From contig DDYN01000002.1 of NCBI GenBank assembly GCA_002347965.1, positions 1-8,839 of the forward strand: a stretch of 8,839 nt of DNA, in the 5' to 3' direction. This DNA comes from UBA2233 sp002347965 [NCBI: Nitrospirae bacterium UBA2233] (GTDB lineage: Bacteria; UBA2233). Position 1 is the stretch's first letter; each line of letters begins with the position of its first letter. Below are positions 1 through 5,286 of this stretch, in pieces. The position numbers were made by a program, and so were the translations under genes. The notes beneath the pieces were generated by a model. The model made no database searches. It had not been told where the DNA came from and worked only from the letters and a program-made list of their open reading frames with translations.

Positions 1-480
1 CGCCTCTTCTTCGAGCATGGCCTGGACCTGTTTAAGCTCGGTGATGTCGCTCATCGACACGAGCGCGCGATTCTTGCCCGTCCAGGAAATTCGCCTACAG
101 CTACGCCTCGTGTGCCGGACAGTGCCGTCTGGCCTCACGTAATGGGCGTAGCGAACTTCGTGTCCAGACAAACCCTCTTCGATCCTTCTTATTACTTCGG
201 CTTCCAGCTTTTGATCCTCCGGAGCGACGGCGATCTTCCATCCGTGCTCTAAAAGCTCTTCCCTCGCCCTGCCCGTGAGCTCACAGTAGGCGTCGTTGGC
301 GTAGTAAAGCCCGCCTTCGGAATCCACGACAACAAACCCTTTGTGGGTCGTTTCCAGGACGGCTTTAAGGAGCTCTTCTTGCTCTTTGAGCCTGTCCCGG
401 ACGACCTTGATCAGCTTATCCCATTCGAGCGGTTCGGGCGGGGCATTGATGCCGGAAGATAACCCATGCGATGCCATCAT
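1..480 (-). CDS. PAS-domain signalling protein, 5' part (runs off left edge)
   Basis: The first 160 codons are visible and the gene continues beyond base 1. After about 20 unstructured residues (rich in Gly, Pro and Ser) there is a charged helix at residues 20-40, then a PAS fold at about 36-150. PAS hallmarks seen are GFVVVDSEGGLYYAND (48-63), AYCELTGRAREELL (64-77), the VRPDGTVRH strand pair (115-123) and the closing SDITELKQ (144-151). A new helix begins at 152, the usual linker to a histidine kinase, GGDEF or second PAS module; the output domain is out of view, so kinase versus cyclase cannot be told. The protein is presumably a cytoplasmic sensor, as no membrane segment is seen. Adjacent ATGs at 480 and 477 have GAGG 3 and 6 nt upstream; an in-frame ATG at 501 would add 7 residues. 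The nearest upstream in-frame stop is at 541-543. The start is uncertain and the PAS call is firm. Confidence 0.85.
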   Translation of the reverse strand, partial: MMASHGLSSGINAPPEPLEWDKLIKVVRDRLKEQEELLKAVLETTHKGFVVVDSEGGLYYANDAYCELTGRAREELLEHGWKIAVAPEDQKLEAEVIRRIEEGLSGHEVRYAHYVRPDGTVRHTRRSCRRISWTGKNRALVSMSDITELKQVQAMLEEEA

Positions 481-524
481 GGTCCTCGATGGCAGAAGCA
501 TCGGAACCCTGAGTTTCTTTGCAT
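477..524 (-). CDS. Possible 15-residue leader ORF overlapping the PAS gene start
   Basis: An ATG at 524 follows AAGGAG with an 8-nt gap, the best ribosome site in front of the PAS gene. It encodes only MQRNSGFRCFCHRGP before TGA at 479-477. That stop overlaps both candidate PAS starts in the run ATGATG. This geometry suits translational coupling from a short leader. Equally, it could mark a frameshift (natural or sequencing) that separated the true start from the PAS frame. No family is recognised. The peptide contains two Cys and one His, too few to argue a function. Confidence 0.3.
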   Translation of the reverse strand: MQRNSGFRCFCHRGP

Positions 525-579
525 AACCGAGACTCCTTGCTCAAAAGCGCCGGTTATTCAGAAGTTCCTTAAGAATCAA

Positions 580-589
580 GGTCTAGACC
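580..589. promoter_or_regulatory. 10-bp palindrome upstream of the PAS gene, possible operator
   Basis: GGTCTAGACC is a perfect dyad in the 133-bp gap between the amphi-Trp gene stop and the PAS gene. On the minus strand it is followed directly by TTGATT, a possible -35, and GAATAA 14 nt further on, a poor -10. It may be an operator or chance; no regulator is known for it. Confidence 0.2.
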
Positions 590-657
590 AAAATAGCACT
601 TGGCCTTTCAACGCCGCTTTAGCCGTTTCTCAAGCCTTTTTCCTGGCCATGAAAAGC

Positions 658-1143
658 CTAAACGAGGCGATAGAGCTTCTTTACTCGAACCACCCGCCCT
701 GCTGCCATAAGGTTGCGTACCGGCCAGGTCAAGCGCCCCCAGGGCATACTCAAGGCATGGCCGAGCTCTTGCAAGCTCAGCCCAAAAGGGGCACGCTCGA
801 GGGCAGCGAGAACGTCTCTGCAGCAATCATCGGTTTCGATGGACGGCAACAATGCGTGATCACGCTCTTTCCAGGCGAGCTCGAGCTTGAGCTGCTCCTT
901 TACGCGAGCCCTGTTTTTTGGCTTCCGCTGAAGGCGTACGCTTAGCTCAAGCAAGGAAGAAGCCGTCAACAAGGCGGATTGCTCGCCAGCCCGGAGCGTA
1001 AAAGACCCCTTCCGCAACCCTTCAGCGAGGAAACAGAGGAAATCGGCAGCCTGGCGTGTGCTGGCCTTGAATAGACGATGCTTTAGCAGGGGGTCTTTTT
1101 TAGGCTTTTGAGTGCTACGTTGGAGTGCCTGAGGTTGCTGCAT
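658..1143 (-). CDS. amphi-Trp domain protein with winged-helix-like C-terminus
   Basis: The product is 161 residues. Residues about 22-92 resemble the amphi-Trp domain (TIGR04354): an N-terminal helix (KASTRQAADFLCFLAEGLRKG), a short strand, then an amphipathic strand pair ending in LELAWKE with the family's Trp at 91. The molecular role of that domain is not established. Stand-alone members are usually shorter. Here about 55 more residues (106-161) look like a winged helix: helix VLAALERAP, helix SLQELGHALSM, recognition-type helix WGRLTWPVRNLMAAG, and a basic wing strand RVVRVKKLYRLV. A DNA-binding or protein-docking role is inference. The start at 1143 follows a perfect AAGGAGG with a 7-nt gap. 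The frame is open up to an ATG at 1206, but that adds 21 uncharacteristic residues and was not chosen. The gene lies upstream of and co-directional with the PAS gene, 133 bp away, so the two may be expressed separately. Confidence 0.7.
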   Translation of the reverse strand: MQQPQALQRSTQKPKKDPLLKHRLFKASTRQAADFLCFLAEGLRKGSFTLRAGEQSALLTASSLLELSVRLQRKPKNRARVKEQLKLELAWKERDHALLPSIETDDCCRDVLAALERAPFGLSLQELGHALSMPWGRLTWPVRNLMAAGRVVRVKKLYRLV

Positions 1144-1320
1144 AAAGTCTCCTCCTTCGGGTGCAAACCGGGATTCCCAACGGAAAGAGGGCAAGGCCGC
1201 CCGCAACTCCTCCTACGATCGTCGCCTTCGGCCAAACTGTCGGCTGATCCTTCGTACGCCTACCTTTTTTCAGTGAAATAGGCAGCATAGAATACCCCTT
1301 CTATGGCCGTCTATTTGCGA
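1144..1320. other. Upstream region of the amphi-Trp gene, no gene seen
   Basis: This stretch is non-coding apart from the unlikely in-frame extension of the amphi-Trp gene to 1206. It should hold the leader and promoter of that gene. A minus-strand TATTCT lies near 1288-1293 as a possible -10, but I see no convincing -35. No hairpin with a T-run is visible. Confidence 0.35.
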
Positions 1321-1346
1321 TATATACTATACTATACATCGTATAG
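1321..1346. promoter_or_regulatory. AT-rich dyad (CTATAC-ATC-GTATAG), possible operator/promoter
   Basis: A TATA-rich stretch stands out from its GC-rich surroundings. It holds tandem ACTAT units and ends in a perfect 15-bp dyad, CTATAC ATC GTATAG (1332-1346). The site sits between the minus-strand amphi-Trp gene and the plus-strand DUF364 remnant, the right place for a divergent promoter or operator. No well-spaced -35/-10 pair was found on either strand, so the role is inferred from position and symmetry. Confidence 0.35.
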
Positions 1347-1538
1347 GAAAAAGCAAGGAGGGCGATTACGGGGTCGGCGTTGAACAGCGGGTCTTTGGAT
1401 CGCCTGCTTGAGCTCGCAAGAGAGGCGAAAGCCTACACCATCGTGATGGGGCCGAGCATACGAGCAATTCTTCCAAGAAGCATGTTCGACGTGCTAAACT
1501 CGCGTATACTGCTACCCGTTAAGAACCAGCTATCCTAA
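1347..1538 (+). pseudogene. Remnant of a DUF364-type (putative heavy-metal chelation) protein, C-terminal piece
   Basis: An open frame of 63 codons ends in TAA at 1536-1538 and is closed upstream by an in-frame TAG at 1344-1346. The translation contains AITGSALNSGSLDRLLELAR, then TIVMGPSIRAILPRSMFD. These match in order the conserved C-terminal blocks of DUF364 (PF04016): TGSxLxNGTLxxLLELA, GPSxPxLPxxLF. Full members are about 250 residues, so roughly the last fifth to quarter remains, and the family's closing segment (usually G-V-D-P-like) is replaced by RILLPVKNQLS. AAGGAGG at 1355-1361 is an excellent ribosome site, but no ATG, GTG or TTG follows at workable distance; the first ATG is at 1446. 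I read it as a decayed gene. Recognition is from memory of the family, not a search. Confidence 0.5.
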
Positions 1539-1700
1539 ACTGGTAGAAAGCACCCGCATGCCTTATTGATGGCCTGCAAGTTCGCTAAACGATTCACCAC
1601 AAACACGTTCCTCTACACCCACCGTGGGATTAAGCACCTTAAAGAACGCATCCGGCGATGGAATCCCTGTTGCCGGTCGCTAGCAAGCTCGGGTTTTAGG
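1539..1700. other. Non-coding stretch ahead of queE
   Basis: No gene is supported. The queE frame is open back to 1566, but those 45 codons (with many Arg, Lys, Thr and Cys) do not look like QueE. On the minus strand, 1566-1679 is open for 38 codons and carries GIPSPDAFFKVLNPTVG, which faintly recalls the GIPSHDTFGRVL block near the N-terminus of ISAs1-family transposases; that is too short to call. Short inverted repeats are present (ACCAG/CTGGT around 1525-1544; CCCA-CCG-TGGG around 1618-1627) without a T-run. The que promoter should lie here or just upstream; TATACT at 1505-1510 is a possible -10 without a good -35. Confidence 0.35.
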
Positions 1701-2318
1701 ATGCAAACGCTAGGTCGCTACCCCGTCTCGGAAATTTTTTCCTCTTTTCAGGGGGAGGGCGCTCATTCTGGATTGTACGCAACGTTCATCCGGTTTGCTG
1801 GCTGCAACCTCCGCTGTAGCTTTTGCGACGAGCCTGGGTCCTTGAGCGTTAAGGGTGTATCCTGGATAAGTTCGGAGGAGATTGTAGCGGAGCTCAAAAG
1901 CCCCTATGTTGTCCTCACGGGGGGCGAGCCTACGCTTTTGTCGCTGGGCGCGCTCGTTTCGAGGCTAAAGGCTGAAGGCTGTAGGGTGCACATCGAGACG
2001 AACGCAACGCTCTGTCCTGACTGGGTTCATGCCCTCGATTGGGTGACGGCAAGCCCGAAGCCGCCAGACTATGCCGTTGCCGAAGGGCTTGTAGAGCGTG
2101 CGGACGAGTGGAAGTTCGTGGTTGACGAGGGGTTTTCGGCGGGTTGCATTCCAAGAGAGGTCTTTTGCTCGAAAAAGCCCTTGTACCTCCAGCCGCTGGG
2201 GCTGGATCTAGTCTCCATCCAAAAAACGTTGAGGCTGCTGAAAGAACTCCAGGGCGCAAGGCTTTCTTTACAGATGCACAAAGTACTCGGTCTTTTGCTC
2301 AACCAAGAGGTGCTGTAG
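1701..2318 (+). CDS. queE: 7-carboxy-7-deazaguanine synthase (radical SAM)
   Basis: The product has 205 residues, normal for the family. It is the radical SAM enzyme that rearranges 6-carboxytetrahydropterin to 7-carboxy-7-deazaguanine, the ring-contracting step toward preQ0 and queuosine. The opening SEIFSSFQGEG (10-20) is the QueE signature. CNLRCSFCD (35-43) gives the CX3CX2C 4Fe-4S cluster ligands C35, C39 and C42. TGGEP (73-77) is the SAM-binding loop, ETN (99-101) and SPK (118-120) are conserved substrate and cofactor segments, and LQMHKVLG lies near the C-terminus. The ATG at 1701 was chosen because homology begins there; only a weak GGG precedes it. The upstream ATG at 1566 adds 45 unlike residues. 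It is the first gene of the que operon, with its stop 2 nt before the queC start. Confidence 0.93.
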   Translation: MQTLGRYPVSEIFSSFQGEGAHSGLYATFIRFAGCNLRCSFCDEPGSLSVKGVSWISSEEIVAELKSPYVVLTGGEPTLLSLGALVSRLKAEGCRVHIETNATLCPDWVHALDWVTASPKPPDYAVAEGLVERADEWKFVVDEGFSAGCIPREVFCSKKPLYLQPLGLDLVSIQKTLRLLKELQGARLSLQMHKVLGLLLNQEVL

Positions 2319-2320
2319 TC

Positions 2321-2998
2321 GTGGCAGGGAGCGTCGTTTTGGTCTCCGGCGGGATGGATTCGGCCGTTTGCCTTGGCATAGCGGCCAAGGACTCGGAAAG
2401 GTTGGTTGCGCTTTCGTTCGATTACGGCCAACGACACAAAAAAGAGCTTGAGGCGGCCTCTTTGCTCGCCTCACACTACAAAGCCGAACACATCGTCTTA
2501 AATCTGCCCGGGTTTTCCGTATGGAAAGCGAGCGCGCTTACGGACCCTTGCGTGTCCGTGCCAGATTTTGAGGGGGTCCGAAGGGGGCAAGCGCCCGTAA
2601 CCTACGTTCCCGCGAGGAACACCGTGTTTTTGTCGTTTGCGCTCTCTTTGGCGGAAGCCTACGACCTGGATGCTATTTTTATCGGCGTGAACGCGCTCGA
2701 TTATTCTGGCTATGCCGACTGCAGGCCGCTTTTTATCGAGCGTTTCCAGACGCTTGTCGATGTGGCTACGCAAAGGACGGCCGAAGGAGGAATGCCGATT
2801 CTTCTTGAAGCGCCGCTTTTGCGTTCTTCAAAGGCCCAAATAGTTCGGCTGGGCGCGGAGCTTGGCGTTCCATTCGAGCTGACATGGTCCTGCTACAGGG
2901 GCGAAGAAAGGCCCTGTGGAGCTTGCGATAGCTGCGTCCTCCGGGCCAAAGGGTTTAAAGATGCGGGCCTTGTAGACCCGCTCATGGTTGCGCCATGA
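2321..2998 (+). CDS. queC: 7-cyano-7-deazaguanine (preQ0) synthase
   Basis: The product has 225 residues, the usual QueC size. It uses ATP and ammonia to turn 7-carboxy-7-deazaguanine into the nitrile preQ0. The N-terminal PP-loop SGGMDS (9-14) binds ATP. Other family blocks are FDYGQRHKKE (33-42), YVPARNT (95-101) and GVNALDYSGYADCRP (122-136). The zinc site is C191, C199, C202 and C205 in the segment SCYRGEERPCGACDSC. GTG at 2321 is taken as the start, with AAGAGG 10 nt upstream; homology starts within four residues of it. The frame is open back to 2144 inside queE, but that overlap is a shadow. The start sits 2 nt after queE and the end overlaps queD by 4 nt (ATGA), so the three genes are surely co-translated. 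Confidence 0.95.
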   Translation: MAGSVVLVSGGMDSAVCLGIAAKDSERLVALSFDYGQRHKKELEAASLLASHYKAEHIVLNLPGFSVWKASALTDPCVSVPDFEGVRRGQAPVTYVPARNTVFLSFALSLAEAYDLDAIFIGVNALDYSGYADCRPLFIERFQTLVDVATQRTAEGGMPILLEAPLLRSSKAQIVRLGAELGVPFELTWSCYRGEERPCGACDSCVLRAKGFKDAGLVDPLMVAP

Positions 2999-3501
2999 CG
3001 CTTGGGCTGTTCCTGGAGGGTTTTGGGTTTGACTACGCGCACTTCTTGCCGTTCGACCCCAAGTGTAGCCGCTTGCACGGCCATAGCGCCGAGGTCCGCT
3101 TGAGGCTCTTTGGGCAAAGGGCTCAAGATGGCATGCTTGTCCCGTTCGATCTGGCCAGGAAGGCGCTAAGAGACGCGGTCTCGATGTTCGACCACAGGCT
3201 GTTGGCCGCCAGGGCCTACATCGAAAAAGAGGCCGAAGGCTGCATTAAGGTCTCCTACATTCCCTGCTTTGCGCCCGAACAAAGGGTCGAGATTCTTCTT
3301 CCTAGGGAAAGTGTGTTGATCACACCCGAGGAGACCACAATCGAGCACGTTGGAGGGCTTTTAGCGGAGCAAGTCCTAAAAAGGCTCCCGGGGCACGTCG
3401 TAGCCGTCGAGCTAGAAGTCTCCGAGGGCAGGAACAAGGGCGTTTGCATCGCGTGCGCCCGAAACGAAAGAGGAAACCTGTCATGTCAACGCCAGACATG
3501 A
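2995..3501 (+). CDS. queD: 6-carboxytetrahydropterin synthase (QueD/PTPS family)
   Basis: The product has 168 residues. It converts 7,8-dihydroneopterin triphosphate to 6-carboxytetrahydropterin, the first committed step of the pathway completed by QueE and QueC. Zinc ligands are H16 (DYAHFLP), H28 and H30 (LHGH). The catalytic Cys is C24 in the CxxxHGH block, and D66-H67 (FDHRLL) supply the rest of the triad. ETTIEHV (113-119) is the C-terminal substrate-binding Glu block. It is about 40 residues longer than typical bacterial QueD. The FDYAHFLPFDPKCSRLHGH start and the GMLVPFDLARKALRD block recall the longer archaeal-type PTPS homologues. The ATG overlaps the queC stop. A Cys-rich tail (CIACARNERGNLSC, 151-164) is unusual but lies where the next gene begins, so sequence there serves two frames. 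Confidence 0.9.
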   Translation: MTLGLFLEGFGFDYAHFLPFDPKCSRLHGHSAEVRLRLFGQRAQDGMLVPFDLARKALRDAVSMFDHRLLAARAYIEKEAEGCIKVSYIPCFAPEQRVEILLPRESVLITPEETTIEHVGGLLAEQVLKRLPGHVVAVELEVSEGRNKGVCIACARNERGNLSCQRQT

Positions 3502-3845
3502 TCGAGCTTTACAAAGAGCTTGAAGGCCCACTCGGGGAGAGTGCGGCGAAAGCGCTCATCGAGGCGCTAGAGCGCATGAGCCTACACAAGGCCGGCGAAA
3601 CAGAAAAGCCGGCAGAGGATCAAATGCTGCCGCTGCGGTCCGACGTGGCACGGATCGAACGGCGCTTTGAGCAGTTAGGAGAGCGCCTCGAGGTGCAGAT
3701 AGAAGACATTCAAGCGTTGCGAAACAGCCTAGCAGGCCTTCGCACTCTCATCGTCTTCGGGTTTTTGGTCCTTCTTCTTGGTCTTGTCGCTCTCGGGTTT
3801 TGGGATACCCCGGCCATTCCGAACCCATTCGAGGAGGTTCGTTAG
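3483..3845 (+). CDS. Small coiled-coil protein with one C-terminal membrane segment
   Basis: The product has 120 residues. Residues 7-31 (ELYKELEGPLGESAAKALIEAL) resemble the N-terminal helix of DUF1640/CCDC90-like bacterial proteins. A Glu/Lys/Pro-rich linker (38-48) follows, then a heptad-like charged helix at about 50-85 (SDVARIERRFEQLGERLEVQ), one hydrophobic segment at 88-107 (LIVFGFLVLLLGLVALGFW) and a short polar tail. This predicts a membrane-anchored coiled coil, tail probably outside; topology and function are inference. ATG at 3483 has AAGAGGA 9 nt upstream; an alternative ATG at 3498 forms ATGA with the queD stop. The overlap suggests coupling to queD, but no pathway role is known. 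Confidence 0.75.
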   Translation: MSTPDMIELYKELEGPLGESAAKALIEALERMSLHKAGETEKPAEDQMLPLRSDVARIERRFEQLGERLEVQIEDIQALRNSLAGLRTLIVFGFLVLLLGLVALGFWDTPAIPNPFEEVR

Positions 3846-3864
3846 TCCAGGCTTTTCCCCTGGA
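3846..3864 (+). other. Hairpin just after the coiled-coil gene (weak terminator candidate)
   Basis: TCCAGG (3846-3851) pairs with CCTGGA (3859-3864) around a 7-nt loop, starting right after the stop codon. It is followed only by an interrupted GTTTTCC, so intrinsic termination would be weak. It may attenuate read-through from the que operon into the transporter gene. Confidence 0.25.
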
Positions 3865-3893
3865 ATTCCAGCCCGTTTTCCTCTAGAATCCAA

Positions 3894-3909
3894 GCGTTGC
3901 CCTCAACGC
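3894..3909 (+). other. Stem-loop in the transporter 5' leader
   Basis: GCGTTG (3894-3899), loop CCCT, then CAACGC (3904-3909) is a perfect 6-bp stem ending 5 nt before the GGAG ribosome site of the MFS gene. A second GCGTTGC copy follows at 3908-3914, so CAACGCGTTG (3904-3913) is itself a 10-bp palindrome. It could affect translation or be a protein site; the role is unknown. Confidence 0.3.
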
Positions 3910-3924
3910 GTTGCGGAGCGTCCG

Positions 3925-5286
3925 ATGTCCAAGCAAGAAGGTTCCCCTTCTAAGGGGTCGCGCTTCAAAGCTCAGGGGTTGAACGCGCTTTTGGCCTCGT
4001 TCCTAGGCTGGACGCTCGATGCCTTCGATTTCTTCATCGTCGTCATGGTGCTCACGGAGATAGCGGAGGATTTTCAAAAGAGCAATACCGCCATCGCCTT
4101 GACGCTAAGCGTCACGCTCGCCTTCAGGCCCGTGGGGGCCTTTTTGTTCGGCCTGATGGCCGACCGCTACGGCAGAAAGCTCCCCTTGATGATTGATGTG
4201 TTGTTTTATTCTATCGTAGAAGTGCTATGCGGGTTCGCGCCCAACTTCACGACGTTCCTCATCCTTCGGGCATTGTTCGGAATCGGCATGGGCGGAGAAT
4301 GGGGGGTTGGCGCCTCGCTCGCGATGGAATCCGTCCCGGCAAAGTGGAGGGGCGTGCTTTCTGGCCTCCTTCAGGAAGGCTACGCCGTGGGATACCTGCT
4401 TGCCGCGCTTGCTTACTACGGCGTCTACCCCTACCTTGGATGGCGGGCGATGTTCTTCCTGGGCGGGCTTCCTGCGTTGCTCGCACTCTACATCCGTTCG
4501 CACGTCGAGGAATCGGAAGCATGGCAAAGAAACAGAAGGCATGACTGGAGCGAGGTTTGGGCGACCATTCAAGGGCATAGCGCTCGGTACCTCGGACTGG
4601 GCCTTATTGGCATGCTCGTAGCGGCCCTAAAGCTCGCGTTCGCATGGGCCTTTTTTTTGGGCGTGCTTATAATGATCGTCGCGTTCATGGCGGACGTCAC
4701 AAGACACGTTGCAAAAGGCCACATGTGGACGTTCTTCTACTTGGTCGCCCTGATGGCGGGGATGAATTTCGTCTCTCACGGAACGCAAGACCTGTACCCT
4801 ACGTTCCTTAAGCTCTCGAAGGGGTTTTCCGTCGGCATGGTCTCGCTCGTGACGATCATCGCCAACATCGGTGCGCTCACCGGCGGGATTGCCTTCGGGC
4901 TTCTTTCGGATTTCTTGGGGAGGAAGCGCGCCATGGTTTTAGCGCTTCTTGGTGCTGTTTTGATCGTTCCTTTGTGGATTTACGCGCCCACTACGGCGCT
5001 TATCATGATGGGGGCGTTTTTGATGCAGTTCATGGTTCAGGGCGCCTGGGGGGTCATTCCTGCCCACATTACCGAGCTTTCGCCGGCCAGCGTGCGCGGG
5101 TTTATGCCGGGGTTTGCCTACCAGTGCGGCGTGCTGATCGCGGGCAGTGCAGCGACCCTCGAGGCGTTGCTAGCCCAGACGCTCGGGCTTTCCAAGGCCA
5201 TGGCCCTGTTTGCGCTGGCCGTTTTTTTGGGTTGCGCGCTTATCGTGGCGATCGGCAGGGAGAAGAAAGGAAAGGCCTTTCATTAG
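3925..5286 (+). CDS. MFS carrier, sialate/lactate (SHS, Jen1-like) class, probable monocarboxylate transporter
   Basis: The product has 453 residues and is an inner-membrane proton-coupled symporter by family. Two MFS halves are visible: DRYGRK (80-85) between the second and third segments, and SDFLGRK in the second half. The first half shows LGWTLDAFDFF (27-37), FRPVGAFLFG (67-76) and GMGGEWGVGASL (121-132), typical of SHS-family carriers (2.A.1.12). NFVSHGTQDLYPT (281-293) fits exactly the NXX[S/T]HX[S/T]QDXXXT signature of the lactate/pyruvate carriers (yeast Jen1 and bacterial relatives), so a short monocarboxylate is the likely substrate. A long hydrophobic run at about 221-258 lies in the central loop, where relatives usually have a polar linker. 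ATG at 3925 has GGAG 6 nt upstream; the frame is open to 3778 but inside the previous gene. It lies 79 bp after the previous gene, and its stop overlaps the glgA stop. Confidence 0.87.
   Translation: MSKQEGSPSKGSRFKAQGLNALLASFLGWTLDAFDFFIVVMVLTEIAEDFQKSNTAIALTLSVTLAFRPVGAFLFGLMADRYGRKLPLMIDVLFYSIVEVLCGFAPNFTTFLILRALFGIGMGGEWGVGASLAMESVPAKWRGVLSGLLQEGYAVGYLLAALAYYGVYPYLGWRAMFFLGGLPALLALYIRSHVEESEAWQRNRRHDWSEVWATIQGHSARYLGLGLIGMLVAALKLAFAWAFFLGVLIMIVAFMADVTRHVAKGHMWTFFYLVALMAGMNFVSHGTQDLYPTFLKLSKGFSVGMVSLVTIIANIGALTGGIAFGLLSDFLGRKRAMVLALLGAVLIVPLWIYAPTTALIMMGAFLMQFMVQGAWGVIPAHITELSPASVRGFMPGFAYQCGVLIAGSAATLEALLAQTLGLSKAMALFALAVFLGCALIVAIGREKKGKAFH

Noticed and set aside
466-945. 159-codon plus-strand open frame
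   Set aside because: It lies opposite the PAS and amphi-Trp genes, which have recognisable domains and good ribosome sites; the translation shows no family features.
1600-1640. preQ1 riboswitch ahead of queE (CTACACCC resembles the class I aptamer)
   Set aside because: No matching 5' stem strand and no A-rich pseudoknot tail at the right distance; the resemblance is limited to a few bases.
1566-1700. Longer N-terminus for QueE from ATG 1566
   Set aside because: The 45 extra residues do not resemble QueE, and family similarity begins right after the ATG at 1701.
4225-4621. Several 87-117 codon frames on both strands inside the MFS gene
   Set aside because: They are shadows of a gene with complete MFS motifs and show no plausible domains or ribosome sites.
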